Origin: Sporolactobacillus shoreae
GTDB taxonomy: Bacteria > Bacillota > Bacilli > Bacillales > Sporolactobacillaceae
Length of the DNA: 64,000 nt
NCBI RefSeq assembly: GCF_004684935.1
Contig: NZ_SRJD01000001.1
Location: 310,001-374,000, forward strand
Reading direction: 5' to 3'
In this document: in pieces, positions 33,578 to 42,713 of the stretch
Layout: every line of letters begins with the position of its first letter
Numbering within the stretch: the first letter of the stretch is position 1
Made by a program: the position numbers and the translations under genes
The notes under the pieces: model-generated
Seen by the model: the letters and a program-made list of their open reading frames with translations, nothing else
Database searches by the model: none
What the model was told of the DNA's origin: nothing

Positions 33578-36319
33578 ATGGCGACAGCTGCAGAAAGAAA
33601 CACATCCGGACAGAAGGATTTTTTTCACGCGCTTAATCATTTTGACAGCAATGGGAAAACATACAGTTTTTACGATCTCGGCGTCCTTAATCAATTCGGT
33701 GATGTTGAGCGGCTTCCTTATTCAATTAAAGTATTACTGGAAGCGGTTTTACGCCAGTGCGATGGCAAGGTTATTAAACGGGAACATGTTGAGAATCTGA
33801 CAAAATGGGGGACCGAAGAGCTGAATAAAAGCATTGATGTCCCTTTCAATCCTTCGCGGATCATATTGCAGGATTTTACAGGTGTTCCAGCTGTCGTTGA
33901 TCTGGCCTCTCTAAGAAAAGCATTAGCGGATCTCGGCGGTAACCCGGAGAAGATCAACCCTGAAAAGCCTGTTGATCTCGTTGTTGATCATTCGGTACAA
34001 GTTGATCGCTTTGGCACCAATGATGCTTTGAAATTCAATATGAACAAAGAATTCGAACGAAACGGCGAGCGCTATAAATTCTTGAAATGGGCGCAGAAAT
34101 CCTTTGAAAATTTTCGTGCGGTTCCACCGGCAACGGGGATCGTTCATCAGGTGAATCTTGAATATCTCGCTTCTGTCGTGCATTCAGTGACTGATGACGA
34201 TGGCGGTTTGCTGGCCTATCCAGATACACTCGTAGGAACCGATTCCCACACGACAATGATAAACGGTTTAGGTGTCCTCGGATGGGGCGTCGGAGGCATT
34301 GAAGCAGAAGCGGGAATGCTCGGGCAGCCTTCCTATTTTCCTGTTCCGGAAGTGATTGGTGTCCGCATCACTGGAAGTCTCCCCGATGGAACCACAGCGA
34401 CTGATCTTGCATTGAAGGTAACACAGATCCTGCGGGAGGAAAGTGTCGTTGGAAAATTTGTTGAATTTTTCGGCCCCAGCCTGTCTCATATGTCCCTTGC
34501 CGATCGGGCAACGGTTTCAAATATGTCTCCGGAAAACGGAGCAACGACCACATTTTTCCCGGTTGACCAGGTAACACTGGATTACCTGCATCTGACAGGT
34601 CGGTCGGATGAATCCGTTCGGCTGGTTGAGGATTATTGCAGGGCAAACGGACTCTTTTACTCACCGGAATCAAAGGATCCGCGGTTTACGAAAGTGATTG
34701 AACTGAATCTCTCAGACGTGCAACCGTCTCTTGCCGGTCCAAAGCGTCCTCAGGATCGCATTGCGCTGACAAAAATCAAAGATGAATTCGCCGCCTCCTT
34801 AACGAGAGAGTCTGGCAATCATGGATTCGGCCTGCAGAAGAATGAAATAGACAAAAAGGCCTTCATTGAGCATCAGGATGGGAGCAAAACGGAACTGAAA
34901 ACCGGGGCGGTTGTGATCGCGGCGATTACCAGCTGTACGAATACAAGTAATCCGAGCGTGATGATCGGTGCCGGTCTGGTAGCCAAAAAGGCTGTTGAAA
35001 AAGGGCTGACGGTTCCTGATTATGTAAAAACCAGTCTGGCGCCTGGATCTAAAGTGGTCACTGATTACCTTGAATCTGCGGGACTCATGCCTTATCTTGA
35101 GCAGCTTGGATTTAATCTGGTTGGCTATGGGTGTACGACATGCATCGGTAACTCCGGACCGCTTCCTGAAGAAATTGAAAAGGCGGTTACCGAGGGAGAT
35201 CTGACGGTTTCCGCTGTCCTTTCCGGAAACCGTAATTTCGAAGGACGGATTCATCCTCTGATTCGCGCCAATTATCTGGCTTCTCCACCACTTGTTGTGG
35301 CTTTCGCATTAGCCGGAACAGTACACTTTGACATGCAGCATGATTCTTTCGGTAAGGATAGCGAAGGGAATGATGTCTATTTCAAAGATATCTGGCCGTC
35401 GCGTGAAGAAATCGAAGAGGCGATCAATCAATCGGTCAGCCCGGATATGTTTAAGAAGGAGTATTCCCGTGTTTTCACTGAAAATCAGCGCTGGAACGCC
35501 ATACAAACAAGCGTTGGGGAACTTTATGACTGGGACCCGGATTCGACTTATATTCAAAATCCCCCGTTCTTCGAGAATCTTTCTGCCAATCTAAACGAAA
35601 TTAAACCGATTGAAAACCTTAGGGTCATCGGTAAATTCGGCGATTCTGTGACGACGGATCATATTTCTCCGGCGGGTGCGATCGCTCAAAAAAGCCCAGC
35701 TGGACAATATTTGCTTGGGAAAGGTGTCAAACGTTTTGATTTTAATTCATATGGGTCACGTCGCGGAAATCATGAAGTAATGATGCGAGGCACGTTCGCC
35801 AATGTACGCATCCGTAACCAGATTGCTCCCGGAACGGAAGGCGGGTATACGACATACTGGCCAACCGGAGAGATTATGCCGATTTATGATGCGGCTATGA
35901 ATTATAAGAAAGATGGTACCGGTCTGATTGTCCTTGCAGGCAGGGACTATGGTATGGGAAGCTCGAGGGACTGGGCCGCTAAGGGAACGAATTTGCTCGG
36001 GATCAAAGCTGTGATCGCTCAAAGCTTCGAGCGGATCCATCGTAGCAATCTGGTTATGATGGGCGTGCTTCCACTTCAATTCAAGGATGGCCAGAGCGCA
36101 GATTCACTCGGCCTGTCCGGAAAAGAGCAAATCAGCATCGAAATTGATGAAAAGGTAATCCCGGGACAGATTCTTCAGGTTAAAGCAGTTTCTGTGAGCG
36201 GTACTGTTATTCCGTTTGAAGTTATTGTACGTTTTGACAGCGAAGTCGAAATTGATTATTACCGTAACGGAGGCATTCTCCAGACCGTTTTGCGCCGGAA
36301 ACTGAATGAGAATTCATGA
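33578..36319 (+). CDS. citB: aconitate hydratase
   Basis: 913 residues, AcnA/CitB type, converting citrate to isocitrate via cis-aconitate with a [4Fe-4S] cluster. Cluster cysteines are visible in [11 protein letters not shown] and [13 protein letters not shown]. Other motifs are [21 protein letters not shown] and [29 protein letters not shown] precedes the ATG. Apo-aconitases can bind RNA in Bacillus. No other citric-acid-cycle gene is in the window. Confidence 0.97.
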   Translation: MATAAERNTSGQKDFFHALNHFDSNGKTYSFYDLGVLNQFGDVERLPYSIKVLLEAVLRQCDGKVIKREHVENLTKWGTEELNKSIDVPFNPSRIILQDFTGVPAVVDLASLRKALADLGGNPEKINPEKPVDLVVDHSVQVDRFGTNDALKFNMNKEFERNGERYKFLKWAQKSFENFRAVPPATGIVHQVNLEYLASVVHSVTDDDGGLLAYPDTLVGTDSHTTMINGLGVLGWGVGGIEAEAGMLGQPSYFPVPEVIGVRITGSLPDGTTATDLALKVTQILREESVVGKFVEFFGPSLSHMSLADRATVSNMSPENGATTTFFPVDQVTLDYLHLTGRSDESVRLVEDYCRANGLFYSPESKDPRFTKVIELNLSDVQPSLAGPKRPQDRIALTKIKDEFAASLTRESGNHGFGLQKNEIDKKAFIEHQDGSKTELKTGAVVIAAITSCTNTSNPSVMIGAGLVAKKAVEKGLTVPDYVKTSLAPGSKVVTDYLESAGLMPYLEQLGFNLVGYGCTTCIGNSGPLPEEIEKAVTEGDLTVSAVLSGNRNFEGRIHPLIRANYLASPPLVVAFALAGTVHFDMQHDSFGKDSEGNDVYFKDIWPSREEIEEAINQSVSPDMFKKEYSRVFTENQRWNAIQTSVGELYDWDPDSTYIQNPPFFENLSANLNEIKPIENLRVIGKFGDSVTTDHISPAGAIAQKSPAGQYLLGKGVKRFDFNSYGSRRGNHEVMMRGTFANVRIRNQIAPGTEGGYTTYWPTGEIMPIYDAAMNYKKDGTGLIVLAGRDYGMGSSRDWAAKGTNLLGIKAVIAQSFERIHRSNLVMMGVLPLQFKDGQSADSLGLSGKEQISIEIDEKVIPGQILQVKAVSVSGTVIPFEVIVRFDSEVEIDYYRNGGILQTVLRRKLNENS

Positions 36320-36528
36320 GGAAATTTATATCCGCAAGAGAATAAATTGTGACTTTGCGGGCATGATAATGAACGAAGTAGATCAAAAAGTATTTAGTCC
36401 TTCAGCTTTTATCTGAGGAGAGGATTCCATTGGATCAATCAACTGGCTCAATGCATTCCGCTCGGCGTAAAGCCCTCTGAAAGATAATAACCTGTAAAGT
36501 CTGAATCCATTTCATCTTCTTCATCTGG
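36320..36528 (+). other. spacer after aconitase
   Basis: No recognisable gene. A 16-codon frame starts at TTG 36431 behind GAGGAGAGG (MDQSTGSMHSARRKAL) but is too short to support. Confidence 0.3.
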
Positions 36529-36564
36529 GGGACTGTCCAATTTTGGACGGTCCCTTTAATTTTG
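36529..36564 (+). terminator. terminator of citB
   Basis: GGGACTGTCC (36529-36538) / GGACGGTCCC (36545-36554), one G-U pair, followed by TTTAATTTT. Confidence 0.85.
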
Positions 36565-36570
36565 ATTATA

Positions 36571-36600
36571 AAAAAACGGAGTGGAAAAAATCCACCCCGT
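36571..36600 (-). terminator. terminator of the M20 dipeptidase gene
   Basis: ACGGAGTGGA (36576-36585) / TCCACCCCGT (36591-36600), one mismatched/wobble position; TTTTTT follows on the minus strand. Confidence 0.85.
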
Positions 36601-36621
36601 CTTGGTTTGCGCCAAAATGAT

Positions 36622-37992
36622 TTATTTTTGCTCTGGAAGAAAGTTAAGAAAATCAATTAAAGCTTTCAGACCGCGATCAAAATTAACAAGATGGAAGTGT
36701 TCATTGGGCGCGTGAAAATTTTCTGTGTCAAGGCCAAATCCCATAAGGACTGGCGCAAGCCCTAATTTATCATGGAACGTATTAACAATTGGCACCGATC
36801 CACCCTGTCTTGAGAAGATTGGGTCGACATGATACGCGTCCTTTAGCGCGGCGCCTGCGGCCTTTAATGCTGGATGATCCAGCGGCATGACAAAAGGTTC
36901 GGCATGATCCATTAGCCTAATGTCCAGTTTCACACCCGCCGGGAGATGCTTCTTCAAGTGTTTGTTCATAAGTGCGCCAATCACAGCTGGGTCCTGGTTT
37001 GGAACGAGACGACAGGTGATCTTCGCGGTCGCGGTGGAGGGAATGACCGTCTTCAAGCCTTCACCCTGAAATCCGCCGAAAACACCGTTAAGTTCAACAG
37101 TCGGGCGTGCCCAGATTCTGGCTGTGGTCGAGTAACCTGGTTCGCCTACGAGGGTATCGACATCCAGTTCTTTTCTTAACGCTTCGTCATCAGAAATTTT
37201 TTCACATGTATTTTTCTCTTCTTCTGTGAGCTCTTCGACGCCATCATAAAAACCATCAACAGCAATCTTTCCATCTTTGTCATGAAGGGTTGCAAGCAAT
37301 TCAACCATGGCATGAAGTGTATTTTGAACCGCGCCACCGTACACGCCCGAATGCAGGTCGCCTTTGGGTCCGCGAAGATGTACTTCAAGTCCGCAGAGAC
37401 CGCGGAGTCCGTAGCTTACCGCAGGTTGATTGATCCCGATCATCGTTGTGTCGGAGACGAGCAGAACATCGCCCTGGAGCAGATCCAGGTGGGTATCAAC
37501 AAAATCATCCAGATGCGCGCTGCCGATTTCTTCTTCGCCCTCAAAGCAAAATTTAATATTGACCGGGAGCTCTTCTTTGACCGCAAGAATAGATTCAGCT
37601 GCTTTGGCGAGCATGAAAACCTGTCCTTTATCATCACTGCTTCCCCGGGAGTAGATGATGTTGTCTTTAATCTCAGGTTTGAACGGGTCAGTATGCCACT
37701 GATCGATCGGGTCAACCGGCTGAACATCGTAATGCCCATAGCAGAGTACGGTTGGTTTGCCCTCCGCTCTCAGATAATCGGCATAGACAACCGGATGGCC
37801 CGCAGTCTCAAGAATCTGTACATTTTCCAATCCGCCATTCTCCAGATCATTTGCCAGCCACTCCGCAGCTTTTCTGACATCTGGTTTATGTGTTGAGTCG
37901 GAACTGATACTTGGAATTGAAAGAAATTCGATCATCTGTTTCAGATGCAGCTCCCGATTGTTTTCCAAATAAGAAGTGATTTGTTCATCCAT
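36622..37992 (-). CDS. M20 family dipeptidase
   Basis: 456 residues from the ATG at 37992 (GGGAGG upstream). A zinc peptidase of the ArgE/DapE/CNDP group with metal ligands in LCYGHYDVQP (His, Asp), SRGSSDDKGQ (bridging Asp), FEGEEEIGS (catalytic and bridging Glu) and a C-terminal His. The lid domain contains GPKGDLHSGVYGGAVQN. It probably splits dipeptides in the cytosol; exact specificity is unknown. Confidence 0.92.
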   Translation of the reverse strand: MDEQITSYLENNRELHLKQMIEFLSIPSISSDSTHKPDVRKAAEWLANDLENGGLENVQILETAGHPVVYADYLRAEGKPTVLCYGHYDVQPVDPIDQWHTDPFKPEIKDNIIYSRGSSDDKGQVFMLAKAAESILAVKEELPVNIKFCFEGEEEIGSAHLDDFVDTHLDLLQGDVLLVSDTTMIGINQPAVSYGLRGLCGLEVHLRGPKGDLHSGVYGGAVQNTLHAMVELLATLHDKDGKIAVDGFYDGVEELTEEEKNTCEKISDDEALRKELDVDTLVGEPGYSTTARIWARPTVELNGVFGGFQGEGLKTVIPSTATAKITCRLVPNQDPAVIGALMNKHLKKHLPAGVKLDIRLMDHAEPFVMPLDHPALKAAGAALKDAYHVDPIFSRQGGSVPIVNTFHDKLGLAPVLMGFGLDTENFHAPNEHFHLVNFDRGLKALIDFLNFLPEQK

Positions 37993-38123
37993 GAAAAAGC
38001 CTCCCAAACAATAATCTGTCTTATCTATTGTATCAAATGATCAGCCATTTGATAAAAAACGGGGGTATGTTTGAAAAAAAGATATTTGGGGAAAAATAGA
38101 AATATGATAAAATATTCACACAA

Positions 38124-38154
38124 TTACGGAAAACGTTTCCTCTTTTTATATAAT
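38124..38154 (+). promoter_or_regulatory. promoter with palindromic operator-like spacer
   Basis: TATAAT (38149-38154) with a loose TTACGG 19 bases upstream. Between them lies the near-palindrome GGAAAACGTTTCC (38129-38141), which resembles a degenerate cre or another operator. Confidence 0.5.
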
Positions 38155-38201
38155 GGGTGTGTGAAAAGGGCTGAACGAATAAAGTGAAGGGAGGCCGTAT
38201 C

Positions 38202-38321
38202 TTGAGGAAGAAACAAGTGTTTAAGGAATTGGTTCTCAAGAACAAGTCTGAAATACTGAGAAATGAAAAAGTTCTGGAAAAGATCGAAGAGAAAATTGAT
38301 CAGAGACACGCTATTAAGTAA
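38202..38321 (+). CDS. FbpB-family small basic protein
   Basis: 39 residues from TTG 38202, preceded by GAAGGGAGG. Sequence pattern MRKKQVFKELVLKNKSEILR then NEKVLEKIEEKIDQRHAIK: strongly basic and helical, like Bacillus FbpB, which works with the Fur-regulated sRNA FsrA in iron sparing. Promoter and terminator are both visible, so it looks like a complete single-gene unit. The promoter shows no clear Fur box but does carry a palindromic element, so regulation may differ. Confidence 0.75.
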   Translation: MRKKQVFKELVLKNKSEILRNEKVLEKIEEKIDQRHAIK

Positions 38322-38329
38322 GGCAAGGG

Positions 38330-38354
38330 GCAGCGGTGCATCCGCTGCTTTTTT
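38330..38354 (+). terminator. terminator of fbpB-like gene
   Basis: GCAGCGG / CCGCTGC with a 5-base loop, followed by six T residues. Confidence 0.9.
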
Positions 38355-38449
38355 GTTATGTTGGATGCTGCAATGAAATCCATATGCTAAAATAATATCT
38401 GTCCGGTTTTTGAGGACAATTTACTATCTGCAAATGGGAGCTGGGCTTT

Positions 38450-38977
38450 TTGACTCAAAGGCATATTGTTATCGAAACCTACCAGATTGAATGGGAACAG
38501 GAATATAAAAGGGAGGTGGGAAGAATATCCCGCATCATCCATCCTGTTTTAAGGGCCATACATCATATAGGGAGTACATCAATACCGGGAATGTCTGCAA
38601 AGCCGACTATAGATATTCTGGCTGAGGTATCAGATTTACCATCTTTGGACCGGATTTCTTCCCGTATGGATCCATTAGGTTATGAATCCTATGGAGAAAA
38701 CGGTATTGCCGGACGTCGCTATTTTTGTAAAACTGATGCTGAAGGCAATCACCTGGTTCATCTTCATATTTTTGAAGAAGGAACAGAAGATGTCGTGCGT
38801 CACTTGGCTTTTCGTGATTACCTAAAGGTTCATGCCGATGATGCAGCGTTTTACAGCAATTTGAAAGAACAGCTGGCGGCCGCGTTTCCTTATGATGCAG
38901 AAAGTTACATTCAGGGAAAAGACGCTGCAGTGAAAAAAATAGAAGAACGCGCGCTGCTGTGGTGGTACGGAGAATGA
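38450..38977 (+). CDS. GrpB family protein (UPF0157)
   Basis: 175 residues from TTG 38450 (GGGAG upstream). GrpB/UPF0157 proteins have a nucleotidyltransferase-like fold. Signature HHIGSTSIPGMSAKPTIDILAEV is near residues 38-60, followed by HLHIFEEGTEDVVRHLAFRDYL. The cellular role is poorly defined. It sits just upstream of the GDSL hydrolase gene. Confidence 0.88.
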   Translation: MTQRHIVIETYQIEWEQEYKREVGRISRIIHPVLRAIHHIGSTSIPGMSAKPTIDILAEVSDLPSLDRISSRMDPLGYESYGENGIAGRRYFCKTDAEGNHLVHLHIFEEGTEDVVRHLAFRDYLKVHADDAAFYSNLKEQLAAAFPYDAESYIQGKDAAVKKIEERALLWWYGE

Positions 38978-39004
38978 ATCAGTTTATCGGAGAGGTGCAG
39001 GATC

Positions 39005-39757
39005 ATTAAGAAATTTTTCACATATACAATAGCCATTTTAGTTATTCTAATAGCCGCAAGTTTAGCAATCTACCATTTCTGGCCGGAACAAAAAACCCAG
39101 AACAATAAGAAAATAACGTATTCCTACCGGATCGTTGCGCTTGGCGATTCACTGACGCAAGGTGTCGGCGACCCGAAAAATCATGGTTATGTCGGAATGA
39201 CCGCTGATGCACTTAAAAAGCAGAAAAATGTGAAGCAGGTTTCTTTTGAAGACCTGGGCCATCTTGGCGACACATCAGCCGATCTGCTGAACGTGCTGAA
39301 AAAGCCACAGGCCAGAGAGACAATCAGGCATTCGAACACCATCTTTCTGACTATAGGCGGTAATGACATTGTCCATGTACTGAAAAATCATTTTATGGAT
39401 TTAAGCACCAGTGACTTTAATGCGGAGCAGAAGGTGTTTTCAGCACATCTGGAAACGGTTTTCTCCGAAATCAGAAAGCTTAACCCTGATGCACCGATCT
39501 ATTACTTCGGGCTTTATAATCCATTTGAAGATTATTTGGGCACAGCCAATAAAGACTTTGTCCCAATCCTGAACAGTTGGAATGCTAACAGTAAAAAAAT
39601 TGCCTCGCGGTACCGGAACACGACTTTTATCCCGACGTTTGATATTTTTAAAGGTAGAGGCAGCACACTGCTTTATGCCGATCATTTTCATCCAAATGAG
39701 AAAGGGTATAGTCAGCTTTCCTCACGGCTGATGACGGCAATCCGGAAGAATCAATAA
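39005..39757 (+). CDS. GDSL/SGNH lipase-like hydrolase (YpmR type) with ATT start
   Basis: From ATT 39005 the protein has 250 residues: a membrane anchor or signal (KKFFTYTIAILVILIAASLAI), then the SGNH blocks: catalytic Ser49 in VALGDSLTQG, GGNDIVH and YADHFHPN (Asp/His). The first normal ATG in frame (39197) lies after the catalytic serine, and no ATG, GTG or TTG precedes it in frame, so translation must begin at ATT (AGGTG 7 bases upstream) or the gene has lost its start. Likely an extracytoplasmic esterase or lipase-like enzyme. Confidence 0.75.
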   Translation: MKKFFTYTIAILVILIAASLAIYHFWPEQKTQNNKKITYSYRIVALGDSLTQGVGDPKNHGYVGMTADALKKQKNVKQVSFEDLGHLGDTSADLLNVLKKPQARETIRHSNTIFLTIGGNDIVHVLKNHFMDLSTSDFNAEQKVFSAHLETVFSEIRKLNPDAPIYYFGLYNPFEDYLGTANKDFVPILNSWNANSKKIASRYRNTTFIPTFDIFKGRGSTLLYADHFHPNEKGYSQLSSRLMTAIRKNQ

Positions 39758-39881
39758 CCTTTTAGTTTACAAAGTAATGCGGTTATTTTTGCCCCGGCCA
39801 AATAATCATTGTTTCTTCAAAAAACAAGGAATATACTGAATAAAAGCAGCTTAGGGATATGTAATTAAGGGGGGAAACGTT

Positions 39882-40736
39882 GTGTCTTTTATCTTGTTCC
39901 AGGATCAGATCATACCGCGTGAACAGGGGAAAGTGGATATTGAAGACCGCGGATACCAATTCGGTGATGGAATCTATGAAGCCATTCCTGTTTATGGAGG
40001 CCAGATGTTTCTTCTCGATCTCCATATGAAGCGCTTGAAAAGAAGCGCGAATGAACTGCGGCTTCAGCTGCCTTTCAACATTGATTTGTTGACTGAAAAA
40101 CTGAATAAACTGATTGGTTTAAACAGGATCAATGATGGAATCGTCTATTTTCAGATTACACGCGGCTCCGCTCCGCGCCAGCATTTCTTCCCTGATCAAG
40201 CAGGCTCTATTCTGACGGGATCGGTTGTTAGCCATGACTGGAGAGGCAATCATGATTCCGGAATCGAAACGAGTCTGGCCGAAGATATCCGCTGGCTTCG
40301 ATGCGATATCAAGACGCTTAACCTGCTTGGGAATGTTCTTGCCAAGCAGTATGCACATGAGCAGGGTTCACAGGAAGCAATTCTTCATCGGGGAGAAAAC
40401 GTGACGGAAGGAGCTTCCAGTAACGTGTTTATTGTTAAAAACAATCATCTGATCACTCATCCTGCCGACCACTTAATTCTGAATGGTATTACACGCCTCT
40501 TTGTTCTTGAACTTGCAGAGAGGCTTGGCATAACAGTTGATGAACAAACTTTTACTTTAGATGATCTGTTTTCCGCTGATGAAGTGTTCATCACAAGCAC
40601 TGGCAATGAAGTAATGCCAGTAGTGAAAATTGATGGCAGAACGGTAGCGGACGGTAAGGCGGGGGATGTGACGTCGAAGTTAGGTGAAGCTTTCACCGGG
40701 GAAGTTACGCAATTTATCGCATCCGCGATATCCTGA
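39882..40736 (+). CDS. dat: D-amino acid transaminase
   Basis: 284 residues from GTG 39882 (AAGGGGGG upstream). A fold-type IV PLP enzyme that interconverts D-alanine and D-glutamate, supplying cell-wall precursors. The Schiff-base lysine is Lys144 in CDIKTLNLL; the pyridine-nitrogen glutamate is in NVTEGASSN (about 176), and GYQFGDGIYE lies near 25-34. A strong bidirectional terminator separates it from convergent zwf. Confidence 0.94.
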   Translation: MSFILFQDQIIPREQGKVDIEDRGYQFGDGIYEAIPVYGGQMFLLDLHMKRLKRSANELRLQLPFNIDLLTEKLNKLIGLNRINDGIVYFQITRGSAPRQHFFPDQAGSILTGSVVSHDWRGNHDSGIETSLAEDIRWLRCDIKTLNLLGNVLAKQYAHEQGSQEAILHRGENVTEGASSNVFIVKNNHLITHPADHLILNGITRLFVLELAERLGITVDEQTFTLDDLFSADEVFITSTGNEVMPVVKIDGRTVADGKAGDVTSKLGEAFTGEVTQFIASAIS

Positions 40737-40783
40737 TCACTGGCGCGTTTAATGTTAGCGGTTCGTGGATAAATCTGTATAAA

Positions 40784-40846
40784 AAGAAGGCTTAATAGGG
40801 TTGGCCGGGTTATCTAATAACTGGGTCGCCAATTAAGCCTTCTTTT
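40784..40846. terminator. bidirectional terminator between dat and zwf
   Basis: AAGAAGGCTTAAT / ATTAAGCCTTCTT with an inner TTGGC/GCCAA pairing; T-runs are present on both strands. Confidence 0.88.
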
Positions 40847-40869
40847 GTTCATATAGCAATGAGATTACT

Positions 40870-42345
40870 TTATTCCATTCGAGTAAGCGGCCACCAGCAA
40901 AATCCATCAAGCGCGAGAAGCCTGTCGGATGAAGCGGGCCCCATTGTGCCGGCCTCATAATAATCGAGGGGTATATCTTTCCATGCGGCAACGATGGAGT
41001 CAGTGAGCGACCAGGAAAAGGCGACTTCATCCCATCTCGTGAAATTTGTGGAATCTCCCCTCAGACAGTCGGAGAGGAGACGTTCATATGCGTCAGGAGT
41101 GTGGGTATCCGCCTGACGCTTTACGTTGTTGCTGAAATTCATCGCAATTGGAACAGTCTCCCCTTCTTCACCAAATTCCTTGACATTCAACTTCAGTGAC
41201 AGTCCCTCATCCGGCTGTATATGGATAACGAGGAGATTAGGGCCGATGTGATTGAATTCGTAAAGGTACGGATTGTTCGGAATATCTTTAAACTGGATGA
41301 CAATTTCCGTTGACTTGGCCGCAAGACGCTTTCCGGTACGGATATAGAAAGGGACTCCGGTCCAGCGATAATTATCGATGAAAAGTCTGGCTGCAACGAA
41401 AGTTTCAGTATCTGAATCCGAATCAATGTTGTTTTCATCATGGTATCCGCCGATCCGCGTTCCATCAGGCATAACGCCTTGCTTATATTGAGCGCGCACG
41501 ATCTGATTTGTGATCGCATCCGAAGACATGGGACGGATGGACTTCAGAACTTTGACTTTTTCCTGGCGGATGTCTTCCGGTTCAAAACGGCTGGGCGGTT
41601 CCATGGCCGTCAGTGTGAGCAACTGCATGATGTGGTTCTGCACCATGTCGAGCAGAGCGCCGGTCTGGTCGTAGTAACTCGCCCGGTCCCCGACACCCAG
41701 TGTCTCGCTGAGCGTAATCTGAACGTTTGCGATGCTTCTGTGGTTCCATACGGATTCGAAAATCGGATTAGCAAAGCGGAGCGCTTCGATATTTTGTACC
41801 ATCTCTTTACCAAGATAATGGTCAATCCTGTATATTTCAGCTTCGTCAAAAACTTCAAGAAGATCATGATTCAATTTTTCAGCAGATTCCAGGTTGTGCC
41901 CGAATGGCTTTTCAATAATCAGACGCTTCCAGCCCGAAGTTTCAGTCAGGCCGGCCTTTTTCAGATTTCTTGCAGCGACTCCGAAGAAGCGCGGTGCCAG
42001 CGAAAGATAAAACATTCGGTTCCCATTCAGCTGGTACTGTGTGTCAATCTGGTCGCTGATATTTTTCAATCGAGCGAAATTTTCCGGCTCGGTAATGTCA
42101 AGAGGCTGATAATAGAACCGATCCAGGAATTCCTTCCTTCGGTCAGCGCCCTGAGGCAATGCGCGGTCCACCATACTGCGGTAGGATTCATGGGTATGCT
42201 GTCTTCTGGCAAGACCGATGACAGCAAACTCATTACCTTTTTTATATATTTCGTAAAGAGCCGGGTAAAGTTTTCTGCTGGCAAGATCTCCGGTAGCCCC
42301 AAACATGAAAATCAGTGTTGGCTCTTTTGTCGTTTCAACCATCAT
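40870..42345 (-). CDS. zwf: glucose-6-phosphate dehydrogenase
   Basis: 491 residues. First step of the oxidative pentose-phosphate pathway, making NADPH. The Rossmann motif is FGATGDLASRKLYPALY near 15-31; the substrate motif RIDHYLGKE includes catalytic His/Lys, and EKPFGHN is present. GAGGT lies upstream of the tandem ATG codons 42345 and 42342. A 6-phosphogluconate dehydrogenase is at 20542-21441, but 6-phosphogluconolactonase is not in the window. Confidence 0.96.
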   Translation of the reverse strand: MMVETTKEPTLIFMFGATGDLASRKLYPALYEIYKKGNEFAVIGLARRQHTHESYRSMVDRALPQGADRRKEFLDRFYYQPLDITEPENFARLKNISDQIDTQYQLNGNRMFYLSLAPRFFGVAARNLKKAGLTETSGWKRLIIEKPFGHNLESAEKLNHDLLEVFDEAEIYRIDHYLGKEMVQNIEALRFANPIFESVWNHRSIANVQITLSETLGVGDRASYYDQTGALLDMVQNHIMQLLTLTAMEPPSRFEPEDIRQEKVKVLKSIRPMSSDAITNQIVRAQYKQGVMPDGTRIGGYHDENNIDSDSDTETFVAARLFIDNYRWTGVPFYIRTGKRLAAKSTEIVIQFKDIPNNPYLYEFNHIGPNLLVIHIQPDEGLSLKLNVKEFGEEGETVPIAMNFSNNVKRQADTHTPDAYERLLSDCLRGDSTNFTRWDEVAFSWSLTDSIVAAWKDIPLDYYEAGTMGPASSDRLLALDGFCWWPLTRME

Positions 42346-42377
42346 TCATGTACCTCGTTCCTCTATCTGTATAGTTA

Positions 42378-42622
42378 AATGTTATCACACTTAATGATCA
42401 ATGTGTTACACTTAAATTAATCATGTATGAATGGATTGTGAAAACCTGCTCCGCTGTGCCTGAAAACCTCATAATAATCCGTCTAAATAATCCGTCTAAA
42501 AAAACTCATCAGCTTAAATCGTTGCATTTCATTTCTGTACATGTTATTGTGAAATTATGCGCTTAGGCAATAATAGGGATGGAAGAGGCTTGCTTGTTGA
42601 ACACAAAGATGAAATTTGCTCA
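42378..42622. other. zwf-cshA intergenic region, upstream part
   Basis: No gene seen. AT-rich, presumably carrying the divergent promoters of zwf and cshA; I could not place them with confidence. Confidence 0.3.
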
Positions 42623-42668
42623 ATGTTTAGTAGGCATTTTCCGTCCGTTGCGGGGAATGCCTAAACAT
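42623..42668 (+). promoter_or_regulatory. leader hairpin of cshA
   Basis: ATGTTT / AAACAT plus AGGCATTTTCCG / CGGGGAATGCCT (two wobble pairs), with a 3-base bulge and a 7-base loop, ending 45 bases before the ATG. It is not followed by a T tract, so it is more likely an mRNA leader structure than a terminator. Confidence 0.6.
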
Positions 42669-42713
42669 TTGTAAAATAAAAACTGAACAGTAAAAAGGAG
42701 ACTTTACGACTTA

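Noticed and set aside
36431-36481. 16-codon frame behind a strong ribosome site after aconitase
   Set aside because: Too short and unlike known peptides; could be chance.
41440-42378. Long antisense frame (312 codons) inside zwf
   Set aside because: Opposite strand of a conserved gene without its own ribosome site or family pattern.
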